A program made the translations under genes and the position numbers. The notes under the pieces were generated by a model, which had not been told where the DNA came from, did not search any database, and was given only the letters and a program-made list of their open reading frames with translations. A stretch of 64,000 bases of DNA from Magnolia sinica (lineage: Eukaryota; Streptophyta; Magnoliopsida; Magnoliales; Magnoliaceae): NCBI RefSeq assembly GCF_029962835.1, contig NC_080577.1:6138001-6202000 (forward strand), read 5' to 3'. Shown here piece by piece: positions 45,284-57,381 of the stretch (positions within the stretch are counted from its first letter, which is position 1; every line of letters begins with the position of its first letter).

Positions 45284-46796
45284 CGCAATTTACATCTGTA
45301 GCTCTGTTGGTTGAATGTTGGAAATGATGAAGTGGAAATCTATGTAATTTGCAGCTGAGAAAAACACCCACAGCGGAAGATAGCTATGGTGGATCTTGCC
45401 ACCACCTGATTTATTGATATTGATGAAGGGAGTCCACTTGATTTTTCAGGAGAAACAGGCTTCAATCTGGATCCAATCCGACTGAAAGGCAACAAGGTTC
45501 ACCAAGGGGTGGCAAAACATGACCCGACCTGACCTGGAAAATCACGGTTTCAGTGACCTATTTCCCATGAGTTGGGTTGAGGTTATGTTTTTGTCGACCT
45601 ATGATTAAATGGGGTAGGTGTGAGTTTGCTAGGCGAGACTCAGGAAAGGTTATAAATATGGTCCTTCCTTTTCCTACCTTGCCATGTACCTATTAATTAT
45701 ATATTATATTGGTTATGATGGCTGTAATTTGCCTTATAGTAGGATGCGATTTTATATTAATTAGGAGTAATAAATATACTAACTATTTTTATATTGTTAT
45801 GAGATGAGCATTTTTTAAATTTTATTTTTAACATTTTTAATCAAATGGATTAGGTGGTTTGGGTTTGGGTTTGGGTTTGGGTTTAACCCATTTATAGGTG
45901 GGTTAGGTTGAGGTTGAGATTTTTAACCAATTTAATGAATGAATGGATTGAGTTTTAAGTTGGATCCATCGATCCAACCAATCCCATTGCCACCCCTAGG
46001 TTCACCCATCATAGACTTTTACTATGGCCATTTTCTGATGGATGCCCCTGGGAAACCAGCTGTATTTTTGAAATACAGGTCATATGCAAGTTGCCCTCTT
46101 TAACCTATATAATTATATCCACATGATGACTGTTGGTAAAGATTGTTCAGGTGTTGGATTAGTGCTCATTACACAGCCCATTGCCTGAGTGAGTGTGCGC
46201 TCAACTTCTTGCTTAATCCATTTTTCTATTTTTAAAAATAAAACCCATGCTATGGGTAGAAATGGAAGAAAGTTCTATTTATCTACATTTTCCCATCATT
46301 TTCAACTACTTTTTTCTTTTACATGAAAAGAAGACATGGACCATTAACCCAACGATTTAGCACATGAAAACTCATTTGGAGCAGCAACTCGAGCAGCAGA
46401 AAAGTGTCTGGCGCTCGTTCACTTGGAGAACTTCTGAACAATTCAGCAAGGCAATGGGGCTCACCACACATATAGGGTCCTTTACTGCAGACTGTCTCTC
46501 ACGGCTGGAACTATTTGAGATGAAATTCAATCCATTGTTGAGTTGCAAAGCATCTGACAGTTTGTACTGTTGACAAATGGGGGAGCTGTGTAACATTAGA
46601 GATGTTCTCCCTATCTGCTTGACCCAAAACAAATCAGTGACTCCTACATCTGCCTCATTATCATTCCTCCAAACACCACATGTGAAACCATCAGACCGAG
46701 CTGCCGAATTAAATAAAAGAATGCAAGCTATGATGCTTTCCATTGCTTCTGGTGGACATTGTCTCTCTGTATATATTCAACAAGGTCACAAATTTC
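45284..46796. other. Space between convergent DnaJ and RLT genes
   Basis: Apart from the hAT element (45504-45998), this must hold the RLT 3' untranslated region (immediately below 46797) and the end of the DnaJ transcript. No separate gene is supported; the frames at 46364-46743 on both strands overlap each other and show no motif. Confidence 0.6.
45504..45998. mobile_element. hAT-type MITE with perfect 8-bp target-site duplication, between convergent genes
   Basis: GGTTCACC is present at 45496-45503 and 45999-46006. Ends are AAGGGGTGGCAA (left) and TAGGGGTGGCAA (right, reverse complement). The 495-bp interior is AT-rich, lacks a transposase and contains five consecutive TTTGGG units (about 45857-45888). 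It separates the 3' ends of the DnaJ and RLT genes. Confidence 0.9.
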
Positions 46797-47030
46797 TTAA
46801 TCACTATACTCTTCTGAAGACATGGATGCTGTGCCTTCATCTTCATCCCCATTTCCATCACCATCCCCAGACCCATCTCCATCATCCATGCCACCATAAC
46901 CATCCCCATTCCCACCACCTTCCCCATCCTCATCCCCCTCTTCATCTCCATCCCGATCCCCATCTCCCTCATCGGCCCCTTCATCATCATCCTCTTCACT
47001 GTCGTCCATCAACTCCTTTGACTTGCCACT
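46797..47030 (-). other. Asp/Gly/Glu repeat tail of the RLT protein
   Basis: The last about 75 codons of exon 18 encode an acidic tail built of GDGD, DEDGE and GGNGDG units. On the plus strand the same DNA reads as a degenerate CATCCCCAT-like minisatellite, suggesting growth by slippage. Basic RG-rich segments (RGRGSRGRGRSRGGR, RTRGRGRRRGRR) precede it in the same exon. Confidence 0.8.
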
Positions 47031-50000
47031 ATAGGTATTGACATAGACTGCCCCCCGATCATCATACTCATCCCCAGATGCTTGAACATTGTCATCGGAC
47101 TCAGACATCCCTGCACTGTTATCTTCGGCCTCATCTGCATACATCCTTCCAGTTCCATCTCTGTCCCACTCCTCCCCTCCGGAACTTCTCGGCGACTCCC
47201 CACCTGTATTCTGTTTGGCATTGCTGATGTTGTGGAAACCACTATCCTTTTTTACCACTTTATTCTCTGGTTTCTGTTTCTTCCTGATCGTGCGACGGCC
47301 CCGTCTACGTCCCCGTCCTCGTGTACGTGCTCTCTGCACCTGCCCTTGTGCCAACCTGTCACCGTAGCCAGCATTTTCCTTGCTGCATTCTGCTCGTGAG
47401 CTGCCACTCCCTCTTTGCCACCTTCCACCACGGCTACGGCCACGACCCCTACCACGGCTGCCACGTCCACGGGTTAGGCTGCGTCCGCTCCCAGGGTCAG
47501 CCCAGAAGTCTTCTTGTGGATACTCAACTTGGTCTGGGGTAGCTGATGGTTCCAGATCTTGGATATTCTTAACAACTGCATACTTTGATGGCTGTTTCTG
47601 TGCATAATCAGAAGACGCTAATCATGCTTTAAACTTGAAGAGGAACCCAAGGAACACTAATGTAACAAACAAAACACTTCAATTTGATGAAATGCCCCCA
47701 GACTTCAGGATGAATCCTTGGCCCTTGGGACTTCCAAAATGACAAGTTTTGCACATTCTATCAGAACAAATTGTCAGGTACTCCCAGAGACTACGAGTTG
47801 CATATGCTCCTAGTGAATAGAAGACCAGCCCAGATAATAAATATGGAATTGTCCGGTGCAGCCCACACTTCATGGGCCACCATGCAAGATCACACCCAAT
47901 TGTATGATCCATCTGAAAATCAGCCTTCTTTTATAGTTTTGGCATCCACTTCAAGCCATGGAAAAATGGCTAAGATTGTCTCATCATTTTGATTCTTTTG
48001 ACCCATAAGCAATCAATGATCAACCGACCAAATGGATGGTTGCAATTGTTGATGGGACCTATTTCCCACAAACAATCTTCACCATCCATTTTATAGACTA
48101 CTCATCAGATGATTAGAATAGTAATGACCGGGTGTTTTTGCTCAGTACCCCATGAAGTATGAGCTGGACCTAATGAACACTTCAGATCTATTTTAATTGA
48201 ATTGTCCATGTTCCCTACACGGACTAGAATTCCTACTGTGCGTGCGTGTGTGTGAGAGAGAGAAATGTCAAAGTGGAATATAGTTACAAAGCTGTTATTG
48301 AATCTGTATTGGCTTCATTTATAATCACAAAAGTAGCAAACAATAATCTCTTATTAGCATGCACAAGTTTTTATAAGCAAATCCTATGATAGTTATGTTG
48401 CGTAACAGTTAGCAATGTTTTGTAAAATTCAAGTTGATTCTGGTATCAATTTATCATGAAATCTGGATAAATGGTCCGAGTCTGCAAAAAGAAATTAATA
48501 AACAGAATGCTACTTACAATGAATTCTCCGGCCTCCTTGTCTTTATGAGACTCTACCTTCTGTTGAAGCATGTAAGAAATGGATGCATCAAATTCCATAA
48601 GCCTTAATGCCACAGCAGCTGTGGTCTGAGGTATCCATGGTAGCACAGGAACTGATGCAGGAAGGGTAGCATCATCATCAACAGCATATACTGGTTTAGA
48701 GGAACCCAGAAGTTCCTTGGTTGTCTCAAAACTTGAAGACAAGTAGTCCCGTTTTATAGCACCTTCCAACAGAGTCAGGAGCTGCAAGGATACAACATTA
48801 TACATCATTATCATCTAATTATTTTATTCTAGAGCACTTCCCAACATACTCGGTTAAAGAAGGGATGCTGAGGCATTTGACACTGTGCCCGAATGACTTA
48901 AGAAAACAAGCTAAGGCAAACATGTCTAATCCACACAATAAACAGCCAGACATGGAGAAAGTATTTATTGCCATGCAAACATTCAATCAGTAATGCAACA
49001 TTGCTGCAATGCATTTGAAGTAATGCTTGGCGGGTTGATGGCAAGAATTTAATTAAACAAGAAGACAGAGCATTAAAATTAAGAAACATCATTCACTGGT
49101 TAAGCATATGAACAGGAAATGTCTAGAAAATAAAGCATGAACATCATCAAAGCAGCCTCTATTAGATCTGAATCCCTGATCTGGAAAGCAATTTCATGGC
49201 CAAGAATTTCTGCTCTTATCACTTTCTATTCTGGATTGGGAACGAAGAGAAGGTAATATTTTAGGAGGATAGTGGATGCTCTAATGTGCCATTGGTGAAT
49301 TGTTTGAAGATATGCCTGTTATCGCTGTCAGAAAAGGGGTTACTGTGAATCACTTCTTCGAACGGTAGGGAGGTGAGGTTATTTAATGCCCTACTTTTCA
49401 GAGCAATTTGAAGGATAGTGAGCTTGCTTATCTTGAGCACCTTTTAGCTTTGGTCCAGGGCGTATAAATCCCTCATTTGGGCTCTGATACAAGATTTTGG
49501 GTGATGGATTCAAATGGCAAGATCTCCATCAGCTCGTTTTCTCAACCATTATCTGGGTGCCTCCGCTGTCTATTCTGTGCATTCTCTAGGATTTGAACTG
49601 CCCCAGTCACGCTGAACATCAGAAACTTTGCTTAGACTGCCGCTCTTGACAAATAGTCACAATATTCATTTTAGATCACCTCAAGATTAGGCGCTTTGCA
49701 ATCGCAAACAGATGCAGCTTGTACACCGTGAAGAAGGATCCGTCACATCTGTTGCTCCATCACCCTGTATCGAAGAAACCTTGAGCTGCAGTCTCATCCA
49801 AGATTGACATGAAGCGGGCATTTCCTGCCTCAGCTAGGGATGTGATCAAGTGTTGGGCATCCTCAGTATGGGGCCCCCTTGGTAAGATTCTTTGGAATAT
49901 GGCCGTACTTGCTGGCCTCTGGAGTTTGTGACTGGGAAGAAAAAAGAGTTGTTAAATGCAAACCTCCATCAGTGCAGTTGGTATGCAAGAAGATTTTCAG

Positions 50001-53000
50001 CCTTCCAATTTCCCAGGCAAAGTTTAATATCAGGCTCTCAGCTTCAAGGGGTTGTTTGCAGTGTTCATAGAAGCAGGGTGGTATTTAATTTTGATGGATG
50101 CCATCGAGGAAACTAGGGCTTTCTGGTGTCGGTGACATCCTTGGTGACAGCAATGGTGGAATAATTGTGGATTTTTTTGGCGTCAAATGGGATTAGAGAT
50201 TCAATTTTGCCGAAGTTGCGGTCTTGATCCAAGCCAGCAGGATTGAGTTGCAGCATGCAATCTGAACTGAGGCAAAGGATCTAGTATCGGATCCTATTAT
50301 TTGTTTAAAGTGGCTCTAGAACTGCAATCTCGTGGGTCAGCAGCAGACTTATTAGAGGAAGCAGGTGACGTCTGCACGGGCTGGGATGTTTCCTTTATTC
50401 ATACGTTCTTATGAGACATCTCGCCATATCTGGTGCTAGTAGGGTTAATGTTCATTTTTGTCAAGAGATGATGGGTAGCTTCTTTTTCTCTTTGTTAGTG
50501 TTTGTTGTGTTTGTTGCAGCATCTTCGATGAGGATATTGGGCCATCATATAGGGTCTACCAAAGGAGGAGGGCCTAGTCAACAGCCCCAGCTTCGTTACG
50601 GATGGACGACATCTATATGGGGCCTAGCAGGCCACTTTGAAGACCCCACGTGCATGGATCGTGCATCTGGAAGACTGCATACTGGGAAGAGGCATGTGGG
50701 TTACTATGATAGGAGAATTTGACAATTGGATTTTGACCGTTGGCCTATCTAACAGTCAAATCATCATCTGCATGCCATCGGACTACTGGTCCACTCAGAT
50801 TTTGGACCACATGGGTCCCTAGTTGTAGGAGTTTTTATTTTTTACATTATTTTGGACATGCTCGATGGTTTGGATTAGGATTTAATAGTTTAGATTCATT
50901 ATTTTTGAGTTTACACATTTTATTTAGTACTAGGGGCATTATTGTAAATATTGCTTTTTGATACTATAAATAAGACGGGGGACATCCACACCCTAGCCCA
51001 TGAAATTTGAAGAAAAATGCTATTTCTTTCTCTATTTCTTCTTGCATGAGATTTGCAGGTGAAGTTCTAGACTCTAGAAGGATTAGAGAGAATGTGCGAG
51101 GCCTCGAGAGTGATCCAAATCATCCAAACATCCACCCATCGAAACCCTAGGCCGCATGCCCCTTACCCATGGCCGTACACACATGCGCATGCCCACACGC
51201 ATGAGCGTGTAAGGTTGTCCACATGGGCAGCCACTTCCCCTTTTCTTTTTGATTTGTTTCTCCCATAAAACTGTTAACTCTAATGCCTGATTTCATCCCT
51301 TTTAAAACCCAGACCTTAATCTTCCCCTAAACTAATGCAAGGGCATTTTCACACCGGGCTCGAGGAGGGTTCGACCAAGGACCTAAACCATGGATGTGGG
51401 GCCTACGGTATGAGATAGAGAGATTAATTCGCCATGCTCAATCAGTTCAAACTTTTCGAGCAAGTGCTTAATTGTCCTGCATCAAATTGGTATCAAAACG
51501 GGAGATCTCGTGTTCGAGACTCCTCACCGAGGATGATTAATGCAGGGACATTTTCACACCGGGCTCAAGTGGGGTGGCCTGTGGGATGGGGAGCACACTC
51601 GAGGTGGGCAGCCCGCAGAACCCATGTGATTTGGGGCCCCATGTGAGAGAGGTGGCTCGTGTGAGGCGGAACCTATGTGATTTGGGGCCCACAAAGAGGG
51701 TTCGGCCGAGAACCTAACCCATGAATGTGGGGCCTAGGCTATGAGATAAAGGGATTAATTTGCCATGCTCTATAAATTCGAGCTTTTAGAGCAAGAGGTT
51801 AATTGTCCTGCACCATAAACCCTAACCCTAGGTTTCCTATTTTGAACCTTTAGCCCCAAGTTGTGTTCAAACTTGAAACTAACAATCTAGTTGAGCGTTG
51901 GGACTATCCTATGCTAGAACGGGATTCCCATATCTCGTAGGAACCATTCTTTCATAACTTTATATTGATTATGCATGATAGGATGTCAATTTTGGTTAGA
52001 ACCTGGCTAGTAAAACTGGAATTCTCTAATTTGTGGTAGAGTACATATTTCTTTCATACTTGATTTAACTGTATTAATCTGGAAATTGATCTCATTCATT
52101 ACTTTGGCTTAGACAACCCTAATCCTGCATCAATCTTGCTGCACGTTTGTTCTCTGTTTTGCCTCTTTTATGTTGGGTATTGGGGCCTTTGTTTCCTAGT
52201 CCCTTTTTGTAACTCCTCCGTTGGGATAATTTAATTATCAAAGAAAAAATAAATAAATAAATTGCACAAAAATAGTTTAGAAGCATCAAAAACCTGAAAA
52301 AGGTCCTCCACTGATGATGCAGAATGCAGTTTTACACCCCAAGACTTCCGATAGACTTCGGTCCAAAAAGATTGAAGAGCTTCCGGGGGAATAGAAGCCT
52401 ATAAAAGATTAAAAATAAAAAGATAAATGCAGTAGGCTAAATCAAACACTCTGAACATCTAAATAAGAAAAGAAAAGAAGAGAAGGGTTTAAAGTGTAAT
52501 GCCTCCCACCTCGATAAAAGCCAGCTGTGCCTTGAGCATTTTTCCCCTAGTGGGAAGGGAAGAATCTGAGCAATGGATATTCCAGGTAGGGTCAACCCTT
52601 CTCTTTTCTTCACATTGAGCCACATGTTCACCAAAAGTTACATCAAAACTGTGAAAGGTGTCAAAGGTCTTATGGCAAGAAGGGCAGTGCTTGTCTTTGG
52701 AGGAGTATGAATTGTGGCAAAAGTCGCAAGTAACCAACAGCTCTGAGCATCGTTTTTTACCATATTTTAAGGCACATAACATTGATGGGTTAAAGCATTC
52801 TTGCCACAGCCATTTCTCAAAATCTTGATATCTCTCCAAGGCGTCACTTTTCTCAGTTTCATTCCTTCCAAGCTCAATTTGGAAAGATGTGGAATTCTCC
52901 ACTGTATCAGAACTAAGGTCACACACCATACTGCCAGAGTTATCAGTTCCCACAGCACAATCAGGACTGGAAGCAAATTCGATAGTTTCTGCTTTGACAG

Positions 53001-54235
53001 GAGGTCCAGTTGGGTCCACAGTGTTGGACTGACCTAGGTTCCTTTTTGCAGTGTCTTTGAAGGATGCCTCAATTTTTTGCAACATTGACTGCAAATGGGA
53101 TTCCCGGATCCCACGTGTATCCAAAGAAGCCAAGAGAGCATCAAATGCCTGCACATGCACTAAATTAACTGAGGAAAAAATAATGAACTCAAAATGCTGA
53201 TAGCATGTCCAGTGCAAAATTCAAGATCTCTCTAGATCAATTGGCATAATCTAGGAAAGGAAGGGGAGTGGAATAGAGCAAACATGATGACATGAATGCA
53301 TCTCTGCCTTGAAGATCAAACTACAAGAAAATCAGGCAGAAATTAAGTGTTACTATTAAGAAGGGAATGAAGACAGGTTCATCCCCAGCTTGAGGTCGTG
53401 AACCATTAACAATTGTTACTATTAAGCCGACAGGCTTACAGCTGCAGCAAGTGGTTCACTTGCAGCATGAGGTCACAACAACCTCAAGTGGTTTATGGCA
53501 GTCATGATACCCTCAAATGTAATGTAGAGGTCAGGAGTTCACACCAAGATTACCCCAAAAAAAGGCAGAAAGATCATACAGGATCAGAATAAGACCTCTG
53601 GGGACTTGCTACACCCTGAGGCTCCAAGAGCTCAGGGAAAAAACAAGCTCCAGTACCATGACAATTTTGCAACTTGTGAGGAAGGAGAAAATTTGAAATT
53701 TCAGAGCGATGTACAAGATCAAAGTTCACTCACCCAACATACAAAGGTTTTACAACTACCACTAGCTGGGAAACTGACTAAAATATTCTGGGAAAAACAA
53801 GCCACGGAGTTTATGAAATACGATGAAACAATCTCTCTATAGTGACATCAGCGTGACTCATTAGAAATATGAAAACTAAAACATACTCGAAAGCATGCAT
53901 CAAATTAGTACAAATTCACGCAGAGCACTTTGGATGTTTAAAACCAAATTGGATTCATAAATAATTGCACCATAAAAGGACAGACAGATGTGTAAACCAA
54001 CTAGAAATGCTTGCAGAACAAATACATTTTGTGAGATGCTACCCTTTGAAGTCCTGGAATAACTATTAAACATTTTTAGTAGAAAGTCCACCAAAGACAT
54101 CTAACTGAAAGGATGTTAAATAATTTTTAGTAGTAAGTCCACCAAAGACATCTAACTGAAAGGATGTTAAATATTCATTCTTATAACTCACTACTTGTGA
54201 AGAATACTAAGATGCATGTAGACATGTGATGCAGT

Positions 54236-54281
<46 letters not shown>

Positions 54282-57200
54282 CTACCTCCTCTGAATCAAT
54301 AAGCCTCCAGCAGCCATTTTGAGACTCAAGAAAGATTCTGCCAGAACCGGGATCATTCCTGGAAGAGGATGTAGCAAACTGCCAGTATCGGTTACGCCTT
54401 CGATCTTGACCTAGTGGCAGAGACCTGTATACGTACATCTCCTCTGCCTTATGACCAATATAGGATTTTAACTGTGAACGTGACTTTTCTGCTGCATACC
54501 CGTGTTGAAATTGCAAATTATCTTGACCTGTAGAGAACTCTTGCCCTAACAAGTTCCTATCAGTGGACATATTATTAAAATAATTCTGAGCATTGTGTGG
54601 ATCAAGAGAGGTTTCTTGCTTGGCTGCAGGGTTCAGGGATGCCCCATTACCCTTGCTATCTACCCCAAGCAATGGGCTGTGATTGCCCTCAGCGGCAGCA
54701 CCAGTCACGTTTGTTTCAGTCTTGCCTCCCATAAAAGAGGAATACTGCTTTATTACATACTCTTCTTTCATGCGCCTTTTATCCAGTTGTGCCTCAGCCC
54801 ACATCTGCTTTTTAAGAGCATTTGCTGCTTCCAAACGTTCCTGCACAAGTCATTAGCTCAAATTACAGATAACAGATTGGAAGAAATAAGCCAATATATC
54901 TGATTTAAATGATTACCTCAAGCACCACACGGATTGAATTTCCTTCGATCGCCACACTAATTAAGGCAACAAGGGAATTAAGGCGCTCCTCAACACTAAG
55001 ATTTGAATATTCTCCTTCCATCAGTCCCTGAACCCATGGTTCCCCAGCATTGCTTTCATCTATCTCTGTGTCATCTTGATCATCATTGCTTGCCTCATGG
55101 CGGTTTGAAGCAACATCAAGGGACTGGCCATTGATAGCACCTGAACCGCTAGCATCTTTGGAACCTTCGGAAGGAAATGGAGAGAAACCTTTTCCCACAT
55201 TACGTAGACCATTTTGAGGAGTTCCTCCAACCTCATCACAGACTGTTTCCCCCTTTTCATTTTGAGAGCTATCTGCTTGAGCACCTTTTATTCCACTTGC
55301 ATGGAGCACCTTGTTTGGAGTTGCTAGGGTACCTATGTCATCAACTTCAGGATCATCAGCGCCATCACATTCAGAATCTTCATCTCTTTCAATATCCTCA
55401 GCATCTTCTGTATCCTTTTCAGCTTCCTCTGAATCTGAAAATCCACTTTCAAATATCTGTATTTTCTCCCTGGCTGCTGATAGTATTGCATCAGCATCCG
55501 CAGGGTCCTTTCTGAAAGCAGGACGTACACAATACGTTGAAGGAGCTGTTCTTTCAAAAAGGAGTCCATCCCTTGACAATGCAGCTGCAATAGATGCCTC
55601 TGGTGTCTTGCTTGTTGTCAGGTCCCGAAGGCCGGATTTCTTACAACAAACAGAAATAAAATTAGAGCAGAGCAGAGAGAGAAATAAGACTCCACTGTCA
55701 GTCAGCAATTACCTGAATCTTGTCTGCAACTTCTAATATTGTTAATCCTTTGCTTCCCTCGAGAGAAAGAACATGAAATGCAGCAAATTTTACTGTTCCA
55801 GGTGTCAAGCGATGTCTGGATCTACGTCGATGAGAAAACCCCTTTTCTTGCATCACAGCAACAGCATTTTCAGCAGCAGCACCATTACGTAAAGTAGAAA
55901 CAATATCTTCACCGTCATGACCCTGCACGCATAAGGAAAATCATCTTATTGGTCATAAAATCATAAATTTACAGATCATCTGGAATTCACATGTAAGTTG
56001 CTAAGAAAACAGTACCAAAGCTTCAACATTTGAAAAGAAAGTTACTGCAGCGTTGATCCTAAAAACTAAATAAAACAAGCCAGGAAATTTTAAAACCTTC
56101 TTTGTTGCTACATATTTTCAGAACTCTTGTCATCTCATAAGTCAATTTTCATTGCCCAAAATATTTCGATGACATACTTAGAATTCTTTCAAAAAAAAAA
56201 AAGAAATGCCCTGTTTATACCTCATTGTCATCACGAAAATAAGCCCGTGGGACACTCCTTTTCTTCAGTTGGGGACCAAATCCTGCAGATAATGCAAACT
56301 GTCGCAATATTTCAGGCCATGTCAATGGATTCAAGTGGCGCTGCCAGCTGCGAATATCAAAACCCCATGCATATGCCTGACAATAAGCAAAGATTTACCA
56401 TGAGGATCTCAACAGGGGACAGAATATAGGACAAAAAACATAATTTGTAGAAAAACAGCATGCAGCTGCAGAATAAACATACCCCTTCAACAATTTGTGG
56501 GTGTCCACCTCCAGGATTAGCCGCGCTATTTTGGTTGGCTCCTAATCCAATAGAGGGTGTCCTTGCAACATCTTCAATATCTTTTATTATGGACTTCAGA
56601 AGAGCAACATGTATCTCACCCAACAACCTTGGATCCTGAAACAGTATAAAGCAGTTAAACCAGATTATCAAAATTGCTTGGAAGCAGAAAACCGGGAAGG
56701 GCAGATCTATGAGCAAAGTTGCAACAGATCTGGTGAAGAACTCACATAGTCATGAAAGGCCTGTACAAACTCATCAAGAGTAAATGGCCAAAGATTGAGA
56801 ACGTCGGCAAAAGTAACTAGAAACCTCCAAACCTGAAATTACAATCAAAACTATCAAAGGTTTCCCCATGAAAGCAATAAGTAATGTTTGACCTTGGCTG
56901 AGACAATCTACTAAAACCAGCTACTGACAAAACAAGAATCAGTCATTGCTTGAGCACATGAGCATGTGTGTAATCCATTATCTAAACCAGAAATACATTC
57001 CCTAGGCATGATCAAGAAAAATAAATAACAGAGCTAACAACATAGCCTTTTTGCTTTCTTGGTCTGAATAATATCAGTATTTTCAGAAAGAAAAGACAGC
57101 CTTGTTTAAGCAATACAAAAGGCTTAATTAACCATGCAAACAAGGAAATAATGCTGTATCTTTATGCCCCGCATCTCCATCTTTAAAAATCATTGTTTAG

Positions 57201-57350
57201 GGTGTGTTTGGTTGCACCAAATATCATGAAATTTCATGATATTTTGCACCAAGTTGGGCTAGTTAATCACGAAATTTCATGATATTTCATGGAACCAAGT
57301 GCACCCTTTCCTAGAAAAGAAAACATGCAAATAAAAAATGTATAGAAAAA

Positions 57351-57381
<31 letters not shown>

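Noticed and set aside
45857..45888. Interstitial telomere sequence
   Set aside because: The unit is TTTGGG, not the plant TTTAGGG, and it lies inside a hAT element with its own target-site duplication.
46577..47607. Plus-strand frames rich in His, Pro and Ser
   Set aside because: They are the reverse-strand reading of the last RLT exon, whose Asp/Gly and RG-rich minus-strand frame is the real one.
55060..55736. Additional frames on both strands over RLT exon 13
   Set aside because: Shadows of the 241-codon exon carrying the HARE-HTH and acidic region.
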